Positions 1-5,920 of a stretch of 8,776 nucleotides of DNA are shown piece after piece. Location of the stretch: positions 1 through 8,776 of the forward strand of contig CALCWL010000392.1 of NCBI GenBank assembly GCA_937906285.1, given 5' to 3'. The notes under the pieces are model-generated. The model did not search any database and had not been told where the DNA came from. It was given only the letters and a program-made list of their open reading frames with translations. This DNA comes from an uncultured Rhodanobacter sp. Its GTDB lineage: Bacteria; Pseudomonadota; Gammaproteobacteria; Xanthomonadales; Rhodanobacteraceae. The translations under genes were made by a program, and so were the position numbers. The stretch's first letter is position 1, and each line of letters opens with the position of its first letter.

Positions 1-17
1 TGCGGACAATCACGGAG

Positions 18-653
18 ATGACCGCCACGCCCGCCGCCGCGCCCCTGCTCGAAGCCCGGGGCTTGAGTTTTCGTCGCCAGGACGAACCGGTGTTCGCGCC
101 GCTGGATTTCGCGTTGCGCGCGGGCGAGCTGGCCCTGGTCGAGGGCGACAACGGCAGCGGCAAGACCACCTTGCTGCGCATGCTGGCCGGTTTGCTGCAC
201 GTCGGCGAAGGCGAACTGCGCTGGCGCGGTGCGCCGCTGCAGCGCGACGCCACCGCCGGCGACATCCTGTTCCTCGGCCACCAGCTGGGATTGAAGGCAG
301 ACTTCAGCCCACGCGAGAACCTGCGTGTGGCGGCCAGCCTGCATGGCTGCCGCGACGGCGCCAACGCTGCGTCCGTACTGGCCCGGATCGGCCTGCGCGG
401 TTACGAGGACGAGCCGGTGCGACGCTTGTCCGCCGGCCAGAAGAAGCGCGCCGCGCTGGCCCGCCTGCTGCTGCTGCCAGCCACGCTGTGGCTGCTCGAC
501 GAGCCCTACGCCAACCTCGACCGCATCGGCATCGCGCTGGTCAACGAGCTGCTGGAACGCCACACCGACGCCGGTGGCGCGGCGATGGTCACCAGCCACG
601 GCACCGTGAGTTTCCACGGTGGCGAACCGCGACGGATTCGCATGCATGGCTGA
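18..653 (+). CDS. ccmA: CcmA, haem exporter ATP-binding subunit (cytochrome c maturation)
   Basis: This is the ATPase of the CcmAB transporter, which acts on the cytoplasmic face of the inner membrane. ATP hydrolysis drives release of haem-loaded CcmE from CcmC/CcmD. The 211-residue protein is close to the usual length (about 205) and has all ABC motifs: Walker A GDNGSGKT at 43-50, Q-loop Gln89, signature LSAGQ at 137-141, Walker B LWLLDE at 157-162, D-loop NLD at 166-168 and switch His194 (TSHG). The assigned ATG is only just preceded by GGAG (14-17), which is too close to be a good ribosome site. The frame is open to the window edge, so an earlier start cannot be excluded, but the first conserved strand begins around residue 10 and supports this one. 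It is the first gene of the ccmA-I operon; the operon promoter lies outside the window. The family call rests on the motifs together with ccmB next door. Confidence 0.96.
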   Translation: MTATPAAAPLLEARGLSFRRQDEPVFAPLDFALRAGELALVEGDNGSGKTTLLRMLAGLLHVGEGELRWRGAPLQRDATAGDILFLGHQLGLKADFSPRENLRVAASLHGCRDGANAASVLARIGLRGYEDEPVRRLSAGQKKRAALARLLLLPATLWLLDEPYANLDRIGIALVNELLERHTDAGGAAMVTSHGTVSFHGGEPRRIRMHG

Positions 654-710
654 GGTCAGCAACTCGCTGCGTAGCCTCCGCCCCCTGTTTGCAGGGCGAG
701 GAGCACAACG

Positions 711-1397
711 ATGAACCGGCCGGGCCTTGGCACTGCCTGCGCCGCGATGCTGCGCCGCGACCTCGCGCTCGCCTGGCGCCGCCGCGGCGACATCGCCATG
801 CCGGTGCTGTACGCGGTGATCGTGGCCACGCTGTTCCCGTTCGCGCTCGGCCCGGAAGACACCCTGCTGCAGCGGATCGCCGGCGGCGTGGTACTGGTCA
901 CCGTGTTGCTGGCGATGCTGCTGGCGCTGGACGCGATGTTCGCCAGCGACATCGAGGATGGCTCGCTGGAACAGCTGGTGCTATCGCCGCAACCGCTCGC
1001 GCTGCTGCTGGGCATGAAGATCCTCGCCCACTGGCTGGCCACCGCGCTGCCGCTGATCGTGATCGCGCCGCTGCTGGCGGCGATGCTGCACCTGCCCGGC
1101 GCGGTGATTCCGGTGCTGCTGCTGGCGCTGCTGCTGGCCACGCCGCTGCTCAGCCTGCTCGGTGCCGTGCTGGTGGCGCTGACGGCCGGCACGCGGCGCT
1201 CTGGTATGCTGCTCGCCTTGATGCTGCTGCCTTTGTGCGTGCCGGCCGTGATCTTCGCCGCCGGTGCGGTGGCCGCCGCCCAACAGGGGCTGCCGTGGCT
1301 GGCACCGATCGCCTGGCTGGCCGCGGCGCTGGTGCTGGCCGTGGTACTGGCGCCGCTGGCCTGCGCGGCCGCCCTCCGCATTGCCCTGGACGCATGA
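711..1397 (+). CDS. ccmB: CcmB, haem exporter membrane subunit
   Basis: CcmB is the integral membrane partner of CcmA, with about six hydrophobic segments, and is needed to release holo-CcmE. The 228-residue protein aligns end to end with E. coli CcmB (220 residues) as I recall it. It has the family landmarks LFPFALGPE at 41-49 and DGSLEQL at 83-89, and the C-terminal AAALRIAL. An AGGAG ribosome site at 699-703 stands 7 nt before the ATG. The 57-nt gap after ccmA contains a small imperfect hairpin (683-687 with 692-696) just before this site; it has no T-run and does not look like a terminator. The stop overlaps the ccmC start. Nothing appears truncated. Confidence 0.95.
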   Translation: MNRPGLGTACAAMLRRDLALAWRRRGDIAMPVLYAVIVATLFPFALGPEDTLLQRIAGGVVLVTVLLAMLLALDAMFASDIEDGSLEQLVLSPQPLALLLGMKILAHWLATALPLIVIAPLLAAMLHLPGAVIPVLLLALLLATPLLSLLGAVLVALTAGTRRSGMLLALMLLPLCVPAVIFAAGAVAAAQQGLPWLAPIAWLAAALVLAVVLAPLACAAALRIALDA

Positions 1398-2104
1398 TGT
1401 CTGACTGGATCCCGCTCTGGTTGCACAAGCTCGGCTCGCCGCCGACGTTCTACCGCTTCGCCGGCACCCTGCAACCGTGGGCGCTGACGCTGGCGCTGCT
1501 GCTGGGCGCGATCGCGCTGTACGGCGGCCTGCTGCTGGCGCCGGCCGACTACCAGCAGGGCGACGCCTACCGGATCATCTTCATCCACGTGCCCAGCGCG
1601 TGGATGAGCATGTTCATCTACGCGGTGATGGGCGTGGCCTCGTTCGTCGCGCTGGTGTGGCGGATCAAGCTGGCCGAGGTGGTGGCGATGGAATCGGCGC
1701 CGATCGGCGCGGCGTTCACCTGGTGGACCTGGGACGCCCGGCTCACCTCCGAACTGGTGCTGCTGTTCCTGTATCTCGGCGTGATCGGGCTGTACCACGC
1801 GTTCGAGGATCGCCGCCAGGGCGCGCGCGCCGCCGGTTTCCTGGCCATCATCGGCGTCATCAACGTGCCGATCGTGCATTTCTCGGTGAACTGGTGGAAC
1901 ACCTTGCATCAGGGCAGCACGGTGAACGTGTTCGGCCAGTCGAAGATGGCGTGGGACATGCTGTGGCCGCTGCTGACGATGACCCTGGCCACCAAGTTCT
2001 ACTACGCGGCCAGCCTGTTCCGCCGTGCGCGCACCGACCTGCTGGACATGGAAGGCGGCAAGGACTGGGTGCGCAAGACCGCCGAAGACGAGGCCGACCG
2101 ATGA
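1394..2104 (+). CDS. ccmC: CcmC, haem lyase for CcmE, with a 17-residue internal deletion
   Basis: CcmC binds haem at the periplasmic face of the inner membrane and attaches it to the CcmE histidine. The 236-residue product keeps the two haem-ligand histidines (His65 in IHVPSAW, His172 in WWNTLHQG; E. coli His60 and His184) and the second half of the WWD domain (WWTWDARLTSE, 110-120). The histidines are 107 residues apart here and 124 in E. coli. The 17 missing residues fall exactly between Thr109 and Trp110, where E. coli has the end of membrane segment 3 and the opening WGT of the WWD motif. The frame is preserved and flanking similarity is high, so this is an in-frame loss of 51 nt. Function may be impaired. 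The ATG at 1394 gives an ATGA overlap with ccmB; the next ATG (1397) is equally possible and shortens the protein by one residue. The open frame extends far upstream inside ccmB, but that part is only a shadow. Confidence 0.93.
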   Translation: MMSDWIPLWLHKLGSPPTFYRFAGTLQPWALTLALLLGAIALYGGLLLAPADYQQGDAYRIIFIHVPSAWMSMFIYAVMGVASFVALVWRIKLAEVVAMESAPIGAAFTWWTWDARLTSELVLLFLYLGVIGLYHAFEDRRQGARAAGFLAIIGVINVPIVHFSVNWWNTLHQGSTVNVFGQSKMAWDMLWPLLTMTLATKFYYAASLFRRARTDLLDMEGGKDWVRKTAEDEADR

Positions 2105-2307
2105 GCGCGCTGCAGCACTTCCTCGCCATGGGCGGTTACGCGGCGTACGTATGGCCGGCCTACGCGGTGTTCTTCATCGTGCTGATCGCCGACAGCCTCG
2201 CACCGGCCCGGCGCCGCCGCCGCGTGCTGCGGGAACTTCGCGCACGACTGGCCCGTCAGAGTGCCCGGCAGCAACGTCAACCGCCTCCTGCCACGCCGTC
2301 CGCCTGA
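2101..2307 (+). CDS. ccmD: CcmD, small haem exporter accessory membrane protein
   Basis: This 68-residue protein has one membrane segment (about residues 15-33) followed by an arginine-rich cytoplasmic tail (37-60), the usual CcmD layout. The N-terminal YAAYVWPAYAV (13-23) matches the conserved Tyr/Trp/Ala-Tyr pattern of the family. CcmD associates with CcmC and CcmAB and is needed to release haem-loaded CcmE. The start was chosen from the ATGA overlap with the ccmC stop and an AGG at 2091-2093, 7 nt upstream. The longer open frame in this register is a shadow of ccmC. Sequence conservation is weak in this family, so position between ccmC and ccmE carries much of the evidence. Confidence 0.92.
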   Translation: MSALQHFLAMGGYAAYVWPAYAVFFIVLIADSLAPARRRRRVLRELRARLARQSARQQRQPPPATPSA

Positions 2308-2329
2308 CCGGCGCAGACCTGCCATGCCC

Positions 2330-2782
2330 ATGAACCCGACCCGCAAACGCCGCCTCGTCATCGTCCTGCTGATCCTCGCCGCGGCCACCATCGCCACGGT
2401 GCTGGTGGTGGTCGCCCTGCAGAACAACATGAACTACCTGCTCACCCCGAGCCAGGTGCAGTCGGGTCAGGCCAGCGGCTACAAGACGTTCCGCCTCGGC
2501 GGCATGGTCAAGGCCGGCTCGATCCAGCGTTCGAACGATTCGCTCAAGGTCACCTTCACCGTGGTCGACGCCGGCGGCGCGATGCCGGTGGAATACACCG
2601 GCATCCTGCCCGACCTGTTCCGCGACAACCAGTCGGTGATCGCCACCGGCCACATGGACGGCGCCCGCTTCGTCGCCACCGAAGTACTGGCCAAGCACGA
2701 CGAAACCTACATGCCGAAGGAACTGAAGGACGCGATGGCCAAGGCGCATGCCGAGAAGCCGGGAATCGAGAACAGGGAATAG
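2330..2782 (+). CDS. ccmE: CcmE, periplasmic haem chaperone
   Basis: CcmE is a membrane-anchored periplasmic OB-fold protein that carries haem covalently from CcmC to CcmF. An N-terminal anchor (about residues 9-30, after MNPTRKRR) is followed by the beta-barrel domain with GGMVKAGSIQR (57-67), SLKVTF (71-76) and GILPDLFRDNQ (91-101). The haem-attaching His123 lies in LAKHDETY, with Tyr127 in the conserved HxxxY arrangement. The ATG at 2330 was preferred because family members begin MNPTRK; the in-frame ATG at 2324 adds two residues, and the more upstream in-frame start inside ccmD is unlikely. No strong ribosome site is visible. The last residues (about 144-150) and the stop codon are encoded by GGGAATN heptamer repeats, so the C-terminus has been shaped by a repeat element. 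Confidence 0.95.
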   Translation: MNPTRKRRLVIVLLILAAATIATVLVVVALQNNMNYLLTPSQVQSGQASGYKTFRLGGMVKAGSIQRSNDSLKVTFTVVDAGGAMPVEYTGILPDLFRDNQSVIATGHMDGARFVATEVLAKHDETYMPKELKDAMAKAHAEKPGIENRE

Positions 2783-2788
2783 GGAATC
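2761..2788 (+). repeat. GGGAATN heptamer cluster, left arm
   Basis: Four tandem 7-nt units run from 2761 to 2788: GGGAATC, GAGAACA, GGGAATA and GGGAATC. They cover the last codons and stop of ccmE. The A/T content stands out against the GC-rich surroundings. The 13-mer at 2775-2787 is the exact reverse complement of two copies at 2871-2883 and 2902-2914. From memory, similar degenerate heptamers are scattered between genes in xanthomonads. Confidence 0.85.
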
Positions 2789-2797
2789 GGAAGAGCC

Positions 2798-2929
2798 ATG
2801 CGCGCCATCCCTTACCATCAGGTTCTGCATCGAGGTGCACTAGCTTTGTCCTCGCCTTTACCTATTCCCCATTCCCTATTCCCGATTCCCTGCTCCACCC
2901 CATTCCCTATTCCCGGCCTCCAACCATGA
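2798..2929 (+). CDS. Possible 43-codon leader ORF whose stop overlaps the ccmF start
   Basis: An ATG at 2798, preceded by GGAAG (2789-2793), opens a 43-codon frame whose TGA (2927-2929) overlaps the ccmF ATG as ATGA, the same geometry as several other junctions in this operon. The product would start MRAIPYHQVLHRG and then become rich in Pro-Ile-Pro and Phe-Pro because it reads through the right heptamer cluster. It has no recognisable domain. It could simply be a chance frame through repeats, but ccmF has no Shine-Dalgarno of its own, so translating this frame would be a plausible way to deliver ribosomes to ccmF. The coding call is weak and is inference from position only. Confidence 0.2.
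   Translation: MRAIPYHQVLHRGALALSSPLPIPHSLFPIPCSTPFPIPGLQP
2863..2914 (-). repeat. GGGAATN heptamer cluster, right (inverted) arm
   Basis: On the + strand this reads as NATTCCC units: four contiguous units at 2863-2890, a 10-nt interruption, then two more at 2901-2914. Orientation is opposite to the cluster at 2761-2788, so the transcript can fold into a long stem of at least 13 perfect pairs (2775-2787 with 2871-2883 or 2902-2914), with a loop of roughly 80 to 115 nt. It fills most of the leader just before ccmF and leaves no purine-rich ribosome site there. There is no following T-run, so it is not an ordinary terminator. Confidence 0.85.
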
Positions 2930-4899
2930 CTCCCGAACTCGGCCAGCTTGCCCTCATCCTCGCCCTGCTGCTGGCGCTGGCGCAGGGGGTGCTGCCGTTG
3001 ATCGGCGCGTGGCGCGGCAATCGGGCGCTGATGGCGGTGGCGCGGCCGGCGGCGGCGGGCCAGGCGGTGTTCGTGGCGTTCGCCTTCGGCATCCTGGTAT
3101 GGGCGTTCCTGCATTTCGATTTCTCGGTGCAGTACGTGGCCGACAACTCCAACCTGGAGCTGCCGTGGTACTACCGCATCGCTGCCGTGTGGGGCGCGCA
3201 TGAGGGTTCGCTGCTGTTGTGGATCTTCATCCTCAACGTGTGGACGGTGGCGCTGGCCGCATTCAGTTACAAGCTGCCCGACGTGTTCGCCTCGCGCGTG
3301 CTCGCGGTGATGGGCTTGATCGCGGTGGGCTTTCTCGCCTTCATCGTGTTCACCTCCGATCCGTTCGGCCGGCTGCTGCCGATGCCCGGCGACGGCGCCG
3401 ATCTCAACCCGGTGCTGCAAGACCCGGGCATGGCGTTCCATCCGCCGGTGCTCTACACCGGCTATGTCGGCTTCTCCGTGGCCTTCGCCTTCGCCATCGC
3501 CGGCCTGCTCGGCGGCGAGCTGGAACAGGCGTGGGTACGCTGGGCGCGGCCGTGGACCAACGTGGCGTGGGCATTCCTCACCCTGGGCATCGTCGCCGGC
3601 AGCTGGTGGGCGTATGCGGAGCTGGGCTGGGGCGGCTGGTGGTTCTGGGACCCGGTGGAAAACGCCAGCTTCATGCCGTGGCTGGTCGGCGCGGCACTGA
3701 TCCACGCGCAGGCGGTGACCGAGAAGCGCGGCTCGCTGCGCGCGTGGACGATCCTGCTGTCGATCTTCGCCTTCTCGCTGTCCCTGCTGGGCACCTTCCT
3801 GGTGCGTTCGGGCGTGTTGACCTCGGTGCACGCGTTCGCCTCCGACCCGCGCCGCGGCGTGTTCATCCTGGCCTTCCTGACCATCGTGGTCGGCGGCTCG
3901 TTGTTGCTCTACGCGCTGCGGGCACCGAAGGTGGCCGGCGGCAAGGCGTTCCAGCTGCTGTCGCGCGAGACCGTGCTGCTGATCGGCAACCTGATGTTCG
4001 CGGTGGCCGCGGCAATGGTGCTGCTGGGCACGCTGTTTCCGCTGATCGGCGACGCGCTGAACCTGGGCCGGATCTCGGTCGGCCCGCCCTACTTCGGTTT
4101 CCTGTTCCCGCTGCTGATGCTGCCGGTCGTGGTGCTGATGCCGTTCGGGCCGTTCCTGCGCTGGGGCAAGGGCGAATCGCCGCTGCTGAAGCAGATCCTG
4201 CTGCGCGTCGGCATCGCCGCGGCGGCCTGCGCGATCGTGGCGGCGTTCTTCGTCGACGGCAAGCTCAAGGCGATCGTCGGCGTCGCAGCGCTGGCGTGGC
4301 TGGGTGTGGGCGTGCTGCTGTATGCCTACAAGCGCTGGCGCGATGTGCCGCGCGGCCGGCGTTATCCGGGCGAGATGGCCGGCATGCTGCTGGCGCACCT
4401 GGGCGTGGGCGTGTTCGTCGCCGGCGTGCTGCTGACCGAATCGCTCAGCGTGACCCGCGACGTGCGCATGGCGCCGGGCGATACGCAGCACATCAGCGGT
4501 TACGATTTCCGTTTCGATGGCGTGCACCGCACCACCGGCCCGAACTGGAAAGCCGACCAGGGCGTGATCACGGTGACCCGCGACAGCAAGCAGATTGCGG
4601 TCATGCACCCGCAGAAGCGCACCTATCCGCGCGGCCAGGTGCAGACCGAGTCGGCGGTCGACGCCGGCGTGTTCCGCGACCTGTACGTGGCGCTGGGCGA
4701 GCCGATGGACGCCGGCAACATCGAAGGCGCGTGGGCGCTGCGTCTCTACTACAAGCCGTTCGTGCGCTGGATCTGGGGCGGCGGCTTGCTGATGATGCTG
4801 GGCGGTTTCGTCTGCGCTGCAGACAAGCGCTTCCGGCTCAAGCGCACGGCTGATGCCACTGCCCCGGTGGACTTGCAGCCACAGGAAAGCCGCGCATGA
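2926..4899 (+). CDS. ccmF: CcmF, cytochrome c haem lyase core subunit
   Basis: CcmF takes haem from holo-CcmE and, with CcmH and CcmI, joins it to the CXXCH cysteines of apocytochromes. The 657-residue polytopic membrane protein is colinear with E. coli CcmF (647). It has WGAHEGS (89-95), FHPP with His172, an intact WWD domain within 227-248 (ELGWGGWWFWDPVENASF at 232-249), His260, His302 in the SVHAFASDP stretch, and His491 in LLAHLGVGV, equivalent to the E. coli haem b ligand. The C-terminal periplasmic region and the final KPFVRWIWGGG segment are complete. The ATG matches the family N-terminus (MTPELG; E. coli MMPEIG) but is preceded by pyrimidine-rich repeat sequence with no Shine-Dalgarno. 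The stop overlaps the ccmG ATG. In contrast to CcmC in this operon, no conserved block is missing. Confidence 0.97.
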   Translation: MTPELGQLALILALLLALAQGVLPLIGAWRGNRALMAVARPAAAGQAVFVAFAFGILVWAFLHFDFSVQYVADNSNLELPWYYRIAAVWGAHEGSLLLWIFILNVWTVALAAFSYKLPDVFASRVLAVMGLIAVGFLAFIVFTSDPFGRLLPMPGDGADLNPVLQDPGMAFHPPVLYTGYVGFSVAFAFAIAGLLGGELEQAWVRWARPWTNVAWAFLTLGIVAGSWWAYAELGWGGWWFWDPVENASFMPWLVGAALIHAQAVTEKRGSLRAWTILLSIFAFSLSLLGTFLVRSGVLTSVHAFASDPRRGVFILAFLTIVVGGSLLLYALRAPKVAGGKAFQLLSRETVLLIGNLMFAVAAAMVLLGTLFPLIGDALNLGRISVGPPYFGFLFPLLMLPVVVLMPFGPFLRWGKGESPLLKQILLRVGIAAAACAIVAAFFVDGKLKAIVGVAALAWLGVGVLLYAYKRWRDVPRGRRYPGEMAGMLLAHLGVGVFVAGVLLTESLSVTRDVRMAPGDTQHISGYDFRFDGVHRTTGPNWKADQGVITVTRDSKQIAVMHPQKRTYPRGQVQTESAVDAGVFRDLYVALGEPMDAGNIEGAWALRLYYKPFVRWIWGGGLLMMLGGFVCAADKRFRLKRTADATAPVDLQPQESRA

Positions 4900-5438
4900 A
4901 TCGCCTGCTGCCGTTCATCGGTTTCATGCTGCTGGTGGGCTTGTTCGGATTCGGCATCTGGTGGAACACCCGCCACGATCCGAACGCGATCCCCACCCCG
5001 CTGTTGAACAAGCCTGCGCCCACGTTCGACCTGCCCAAGCTGTACGAACCGACGCAGACGGTGAGCAAGGCCGACCTGCTCGGCCAGCCCTACCTGCTCA
5101 ACGTGTTCGCCAGCTGGTGCATCGAGTGCGGCGTGGAACACCCGGTGCTGACCGCCGCGGCGCCGACGCTGGGCGTGAAGCTGGTCGGCTACAACTACAA
5201 GGACGCGCCGGCCGATGCCAAGGCCTGGCTGGCCGCGCACGGCAGCCCGTACGCGCTGCTGATCGCGGACGAATCCGGCCAGACCGCGATCGACTTCGGC
5301 GTCTACGGCGCACCGGAAAGCTTCCTGATCGATGCGAAAGGCGTGATCCGCTTCAAGCACATCGGGCCGATCACGCCCGAAGTGTTGGCCACCAAGGTCA
5401 AGCCGGCGATCGCCGCGATGCTGAAGGAGGCGCCGTGA
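4896..5438 (+). CDS. ccmG: CcmG/DsbE, thiol:disulfide reductase for cytochrome c maturation
   Basis: This is a membrane-anchored periplasmic thioredoxin-fold protein that reduces the apocytochrome CXXCH disulfide, directly or through CcmH. The 180-residue protein has an N-terminal anchor (about 4-23), the active site WCIEC with Cys75 and Cys78, and the family GVYGAPESF loop at 135-143 with the presumed cis-Pro140 and the acidic Glu141. Glu81 and His82 after the active site match the usual EH of CcmG. The CxxC dipeptide Ile-Glu differs from the Pro-Thr or Val-Xaa pairs that are common here. The start overlaps the ccmF stop (ATGA), and AGGAAA at 4883-4888 lies 7 nt upstream. Confidence 0.95.
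   Translation: MNRLLPFIGFMLLVGLFGFGIWWNTRHDPNAIPTPLLNKPAPTFDLPKLYEPTQTVSKADLLGQPYLLNVFASWCIECGVEHPVLTAAAPTLGVKLVGYNYKDAPADAKAWLAAHGSPYALLIADESGQTAIDFGVYGAPESFLIDAKGVIRFKHIGPITPEVLATKVKPAIAAMLKEAP
5424..5430 (+). promoter_or_regulatory. Strong ribosome site fixing the ccmH GTG start
   Basis: AAGGAGG at the end of ccmG lies 4 nt before the GTG at 5435. It decides in favour of that GTG over the in-frame TTG at 5477, which would skip the repeat-encoded N-terminal extension. Confidence 0.75.
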
Positions 5439-5920
5439 AGCCGGGAATCGGGAATCGGGCATCACCAGCCCGCAGGTTGCGGTTGGCGTTCTTCATCGCG
5501 CTGCTGACGTGCGTGGGATTTGCCCACGCGCAGGCGATCGAGCCGATGCCGTTCGCCAATCACGCGCAGGAGCTGCGCTTCCAGCATCTCACCCATCAGC
5601 TGCGTTGCCCGATGTGCCAGAACGAAACCCTGGCCGATTCCAATGCGCCGATCGCGCGCGACCTGCGCAACCAGATCTTCAAGTTGATGCAGCAGGGCAA
5701 GAGCGACGAGGAGATCAAGCAGTACCTGGTCGCGCGCTATTCGAATTACATCCTGTACGACCCGCCGCTGAGGCCGGGCACCGTGCTGCTCTGGTTCGGG
5801 CCGCTGGCGATCCTGCTGGCCGGCGCCGGCGTGGTGCTGGTGGCGATCCGCAAACGCAGGCGCGAAGGCGTTGAAACAACGACCGTCGGCGACAGCGCCG
5901 ACAACGGGGAAGATTGGTGA
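5435..5920 (+). CDS. ccmH: CcmH (CycL-type), apocytochrome thiol oxidoreductase
   Basis: CcmH is a small periplasmic thiol protein anchored by a C-terminal membrane segment. It receives reducing power from CcmG and handles apocytochrome cysteines in the CcmFHI complex. The 161-residue product has a signal peptide (hydrophobic core about 17-30, likely cleavage near AHA-QA, 30-34), the diagnostic LRCPMCQN at 56-63 (Cys58, Cys61), and a membrane segment at about 116-138 followed by KRRR. It is the short form, separate from CcmI, unlike the fused E. coli CcmH. The GTG start overlaps the ccmG stop (GTGA) and has a strong ribosome site. The first residues (KPGIGNRAS, 2-10) are encoded by heptamer repeats, giving an unusual charged extension before the signal core. 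Confidence 0.94.
   Translation: MKPGIGNRASPARRLRLAFFIALLTCVGFAHAQAIEPMPFANHAQELRFQHLTHQLRCPMCQNETLADSNAPIARDLRNQIFKLMQQGKSDEEIKQYLVARYSNYILYDPPLRPGTVLLWFGPLAILLAGAGVVLVAIRKRRREGVETTTVGDSADNGEDW
5443..5463 (+). repeat. GGGAATN heptamer cluster inside the ccmH start
   Basis: Three tandem units, GGGAATC, GGGAATC and GGGCATC, lie within codons 3-10 of ccmH. The 14 nt at 5437-5450 are identical to 2755-2768 at the end of ccmE, including the non-repeat GAAGCC flank, and both are read in the frame giving Lys-Pro-Gly-Ile. This suggests copying of the same element or insertion at similar sites. Confidence 0.8.
5905..5912 (+). promoter_or_regulatory. Ribosome site supporting the ccmI GTG start
   Basis: The purine-rich GGGGAAG (5906-5912) lies about 5 nt before GTG 5917. 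It would sit almost against the in-frame TTG at 5914, so the GTG is the better start. Confidence 0.5.

Noticed and set aside
679..698. Hairpin between ccmA and ccmB as a terminator
   Set aside because: The stem is short and bulged with no T-run, and ccmB needs to be cotranscribed with ccmA; at most it could affect access to the ccmB ribosome site.
488..1393. Upstream extension of the ccmC frame through ccmA and ccmB
   Set aside because: The translated extension is Arg/Ala/Gly-rich with no similarity; family N-termini begin at about 1394, where there is a start/stop overlap with ccmB.
2261..2329. Longer CcmE start inside ccmD
   Set aside because: The added residues are Arg/Pro-rich and unlike the family, whose members begin near MNPTRK immediately before the membrane anchor.
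2761..2914. Heptamer clusters as a CRISPR array or insertion sequence remnant
   Set aside because: Units are 7 nt with no spacers, there is no transposase or target duplication, and the two clusters are inverted rather than direct.
2818..4608. Long minus-strand open frame (596 codons) opposite ccmF
   Set aside because: It is rich in His, Arg, Gln and Ala in the pattern of an antisense shadow of a high-GC gene, has no recognisable domain, and lies wholly across a clearly real ccmF.
2926..4899. Possible WWD-domain damage in CcmF parallel to CcmC
   Set aside because: CcmF keeps its full WWD domain, all four haem-related histidines and normal length, so the loss is specific to CcmC.
5914..5916. 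TTG start for ccmI
   Set aside because: The adjacent GTG at 5917 has better ribosome-site spacing and makes the GTGA overlap seen at ccmH.
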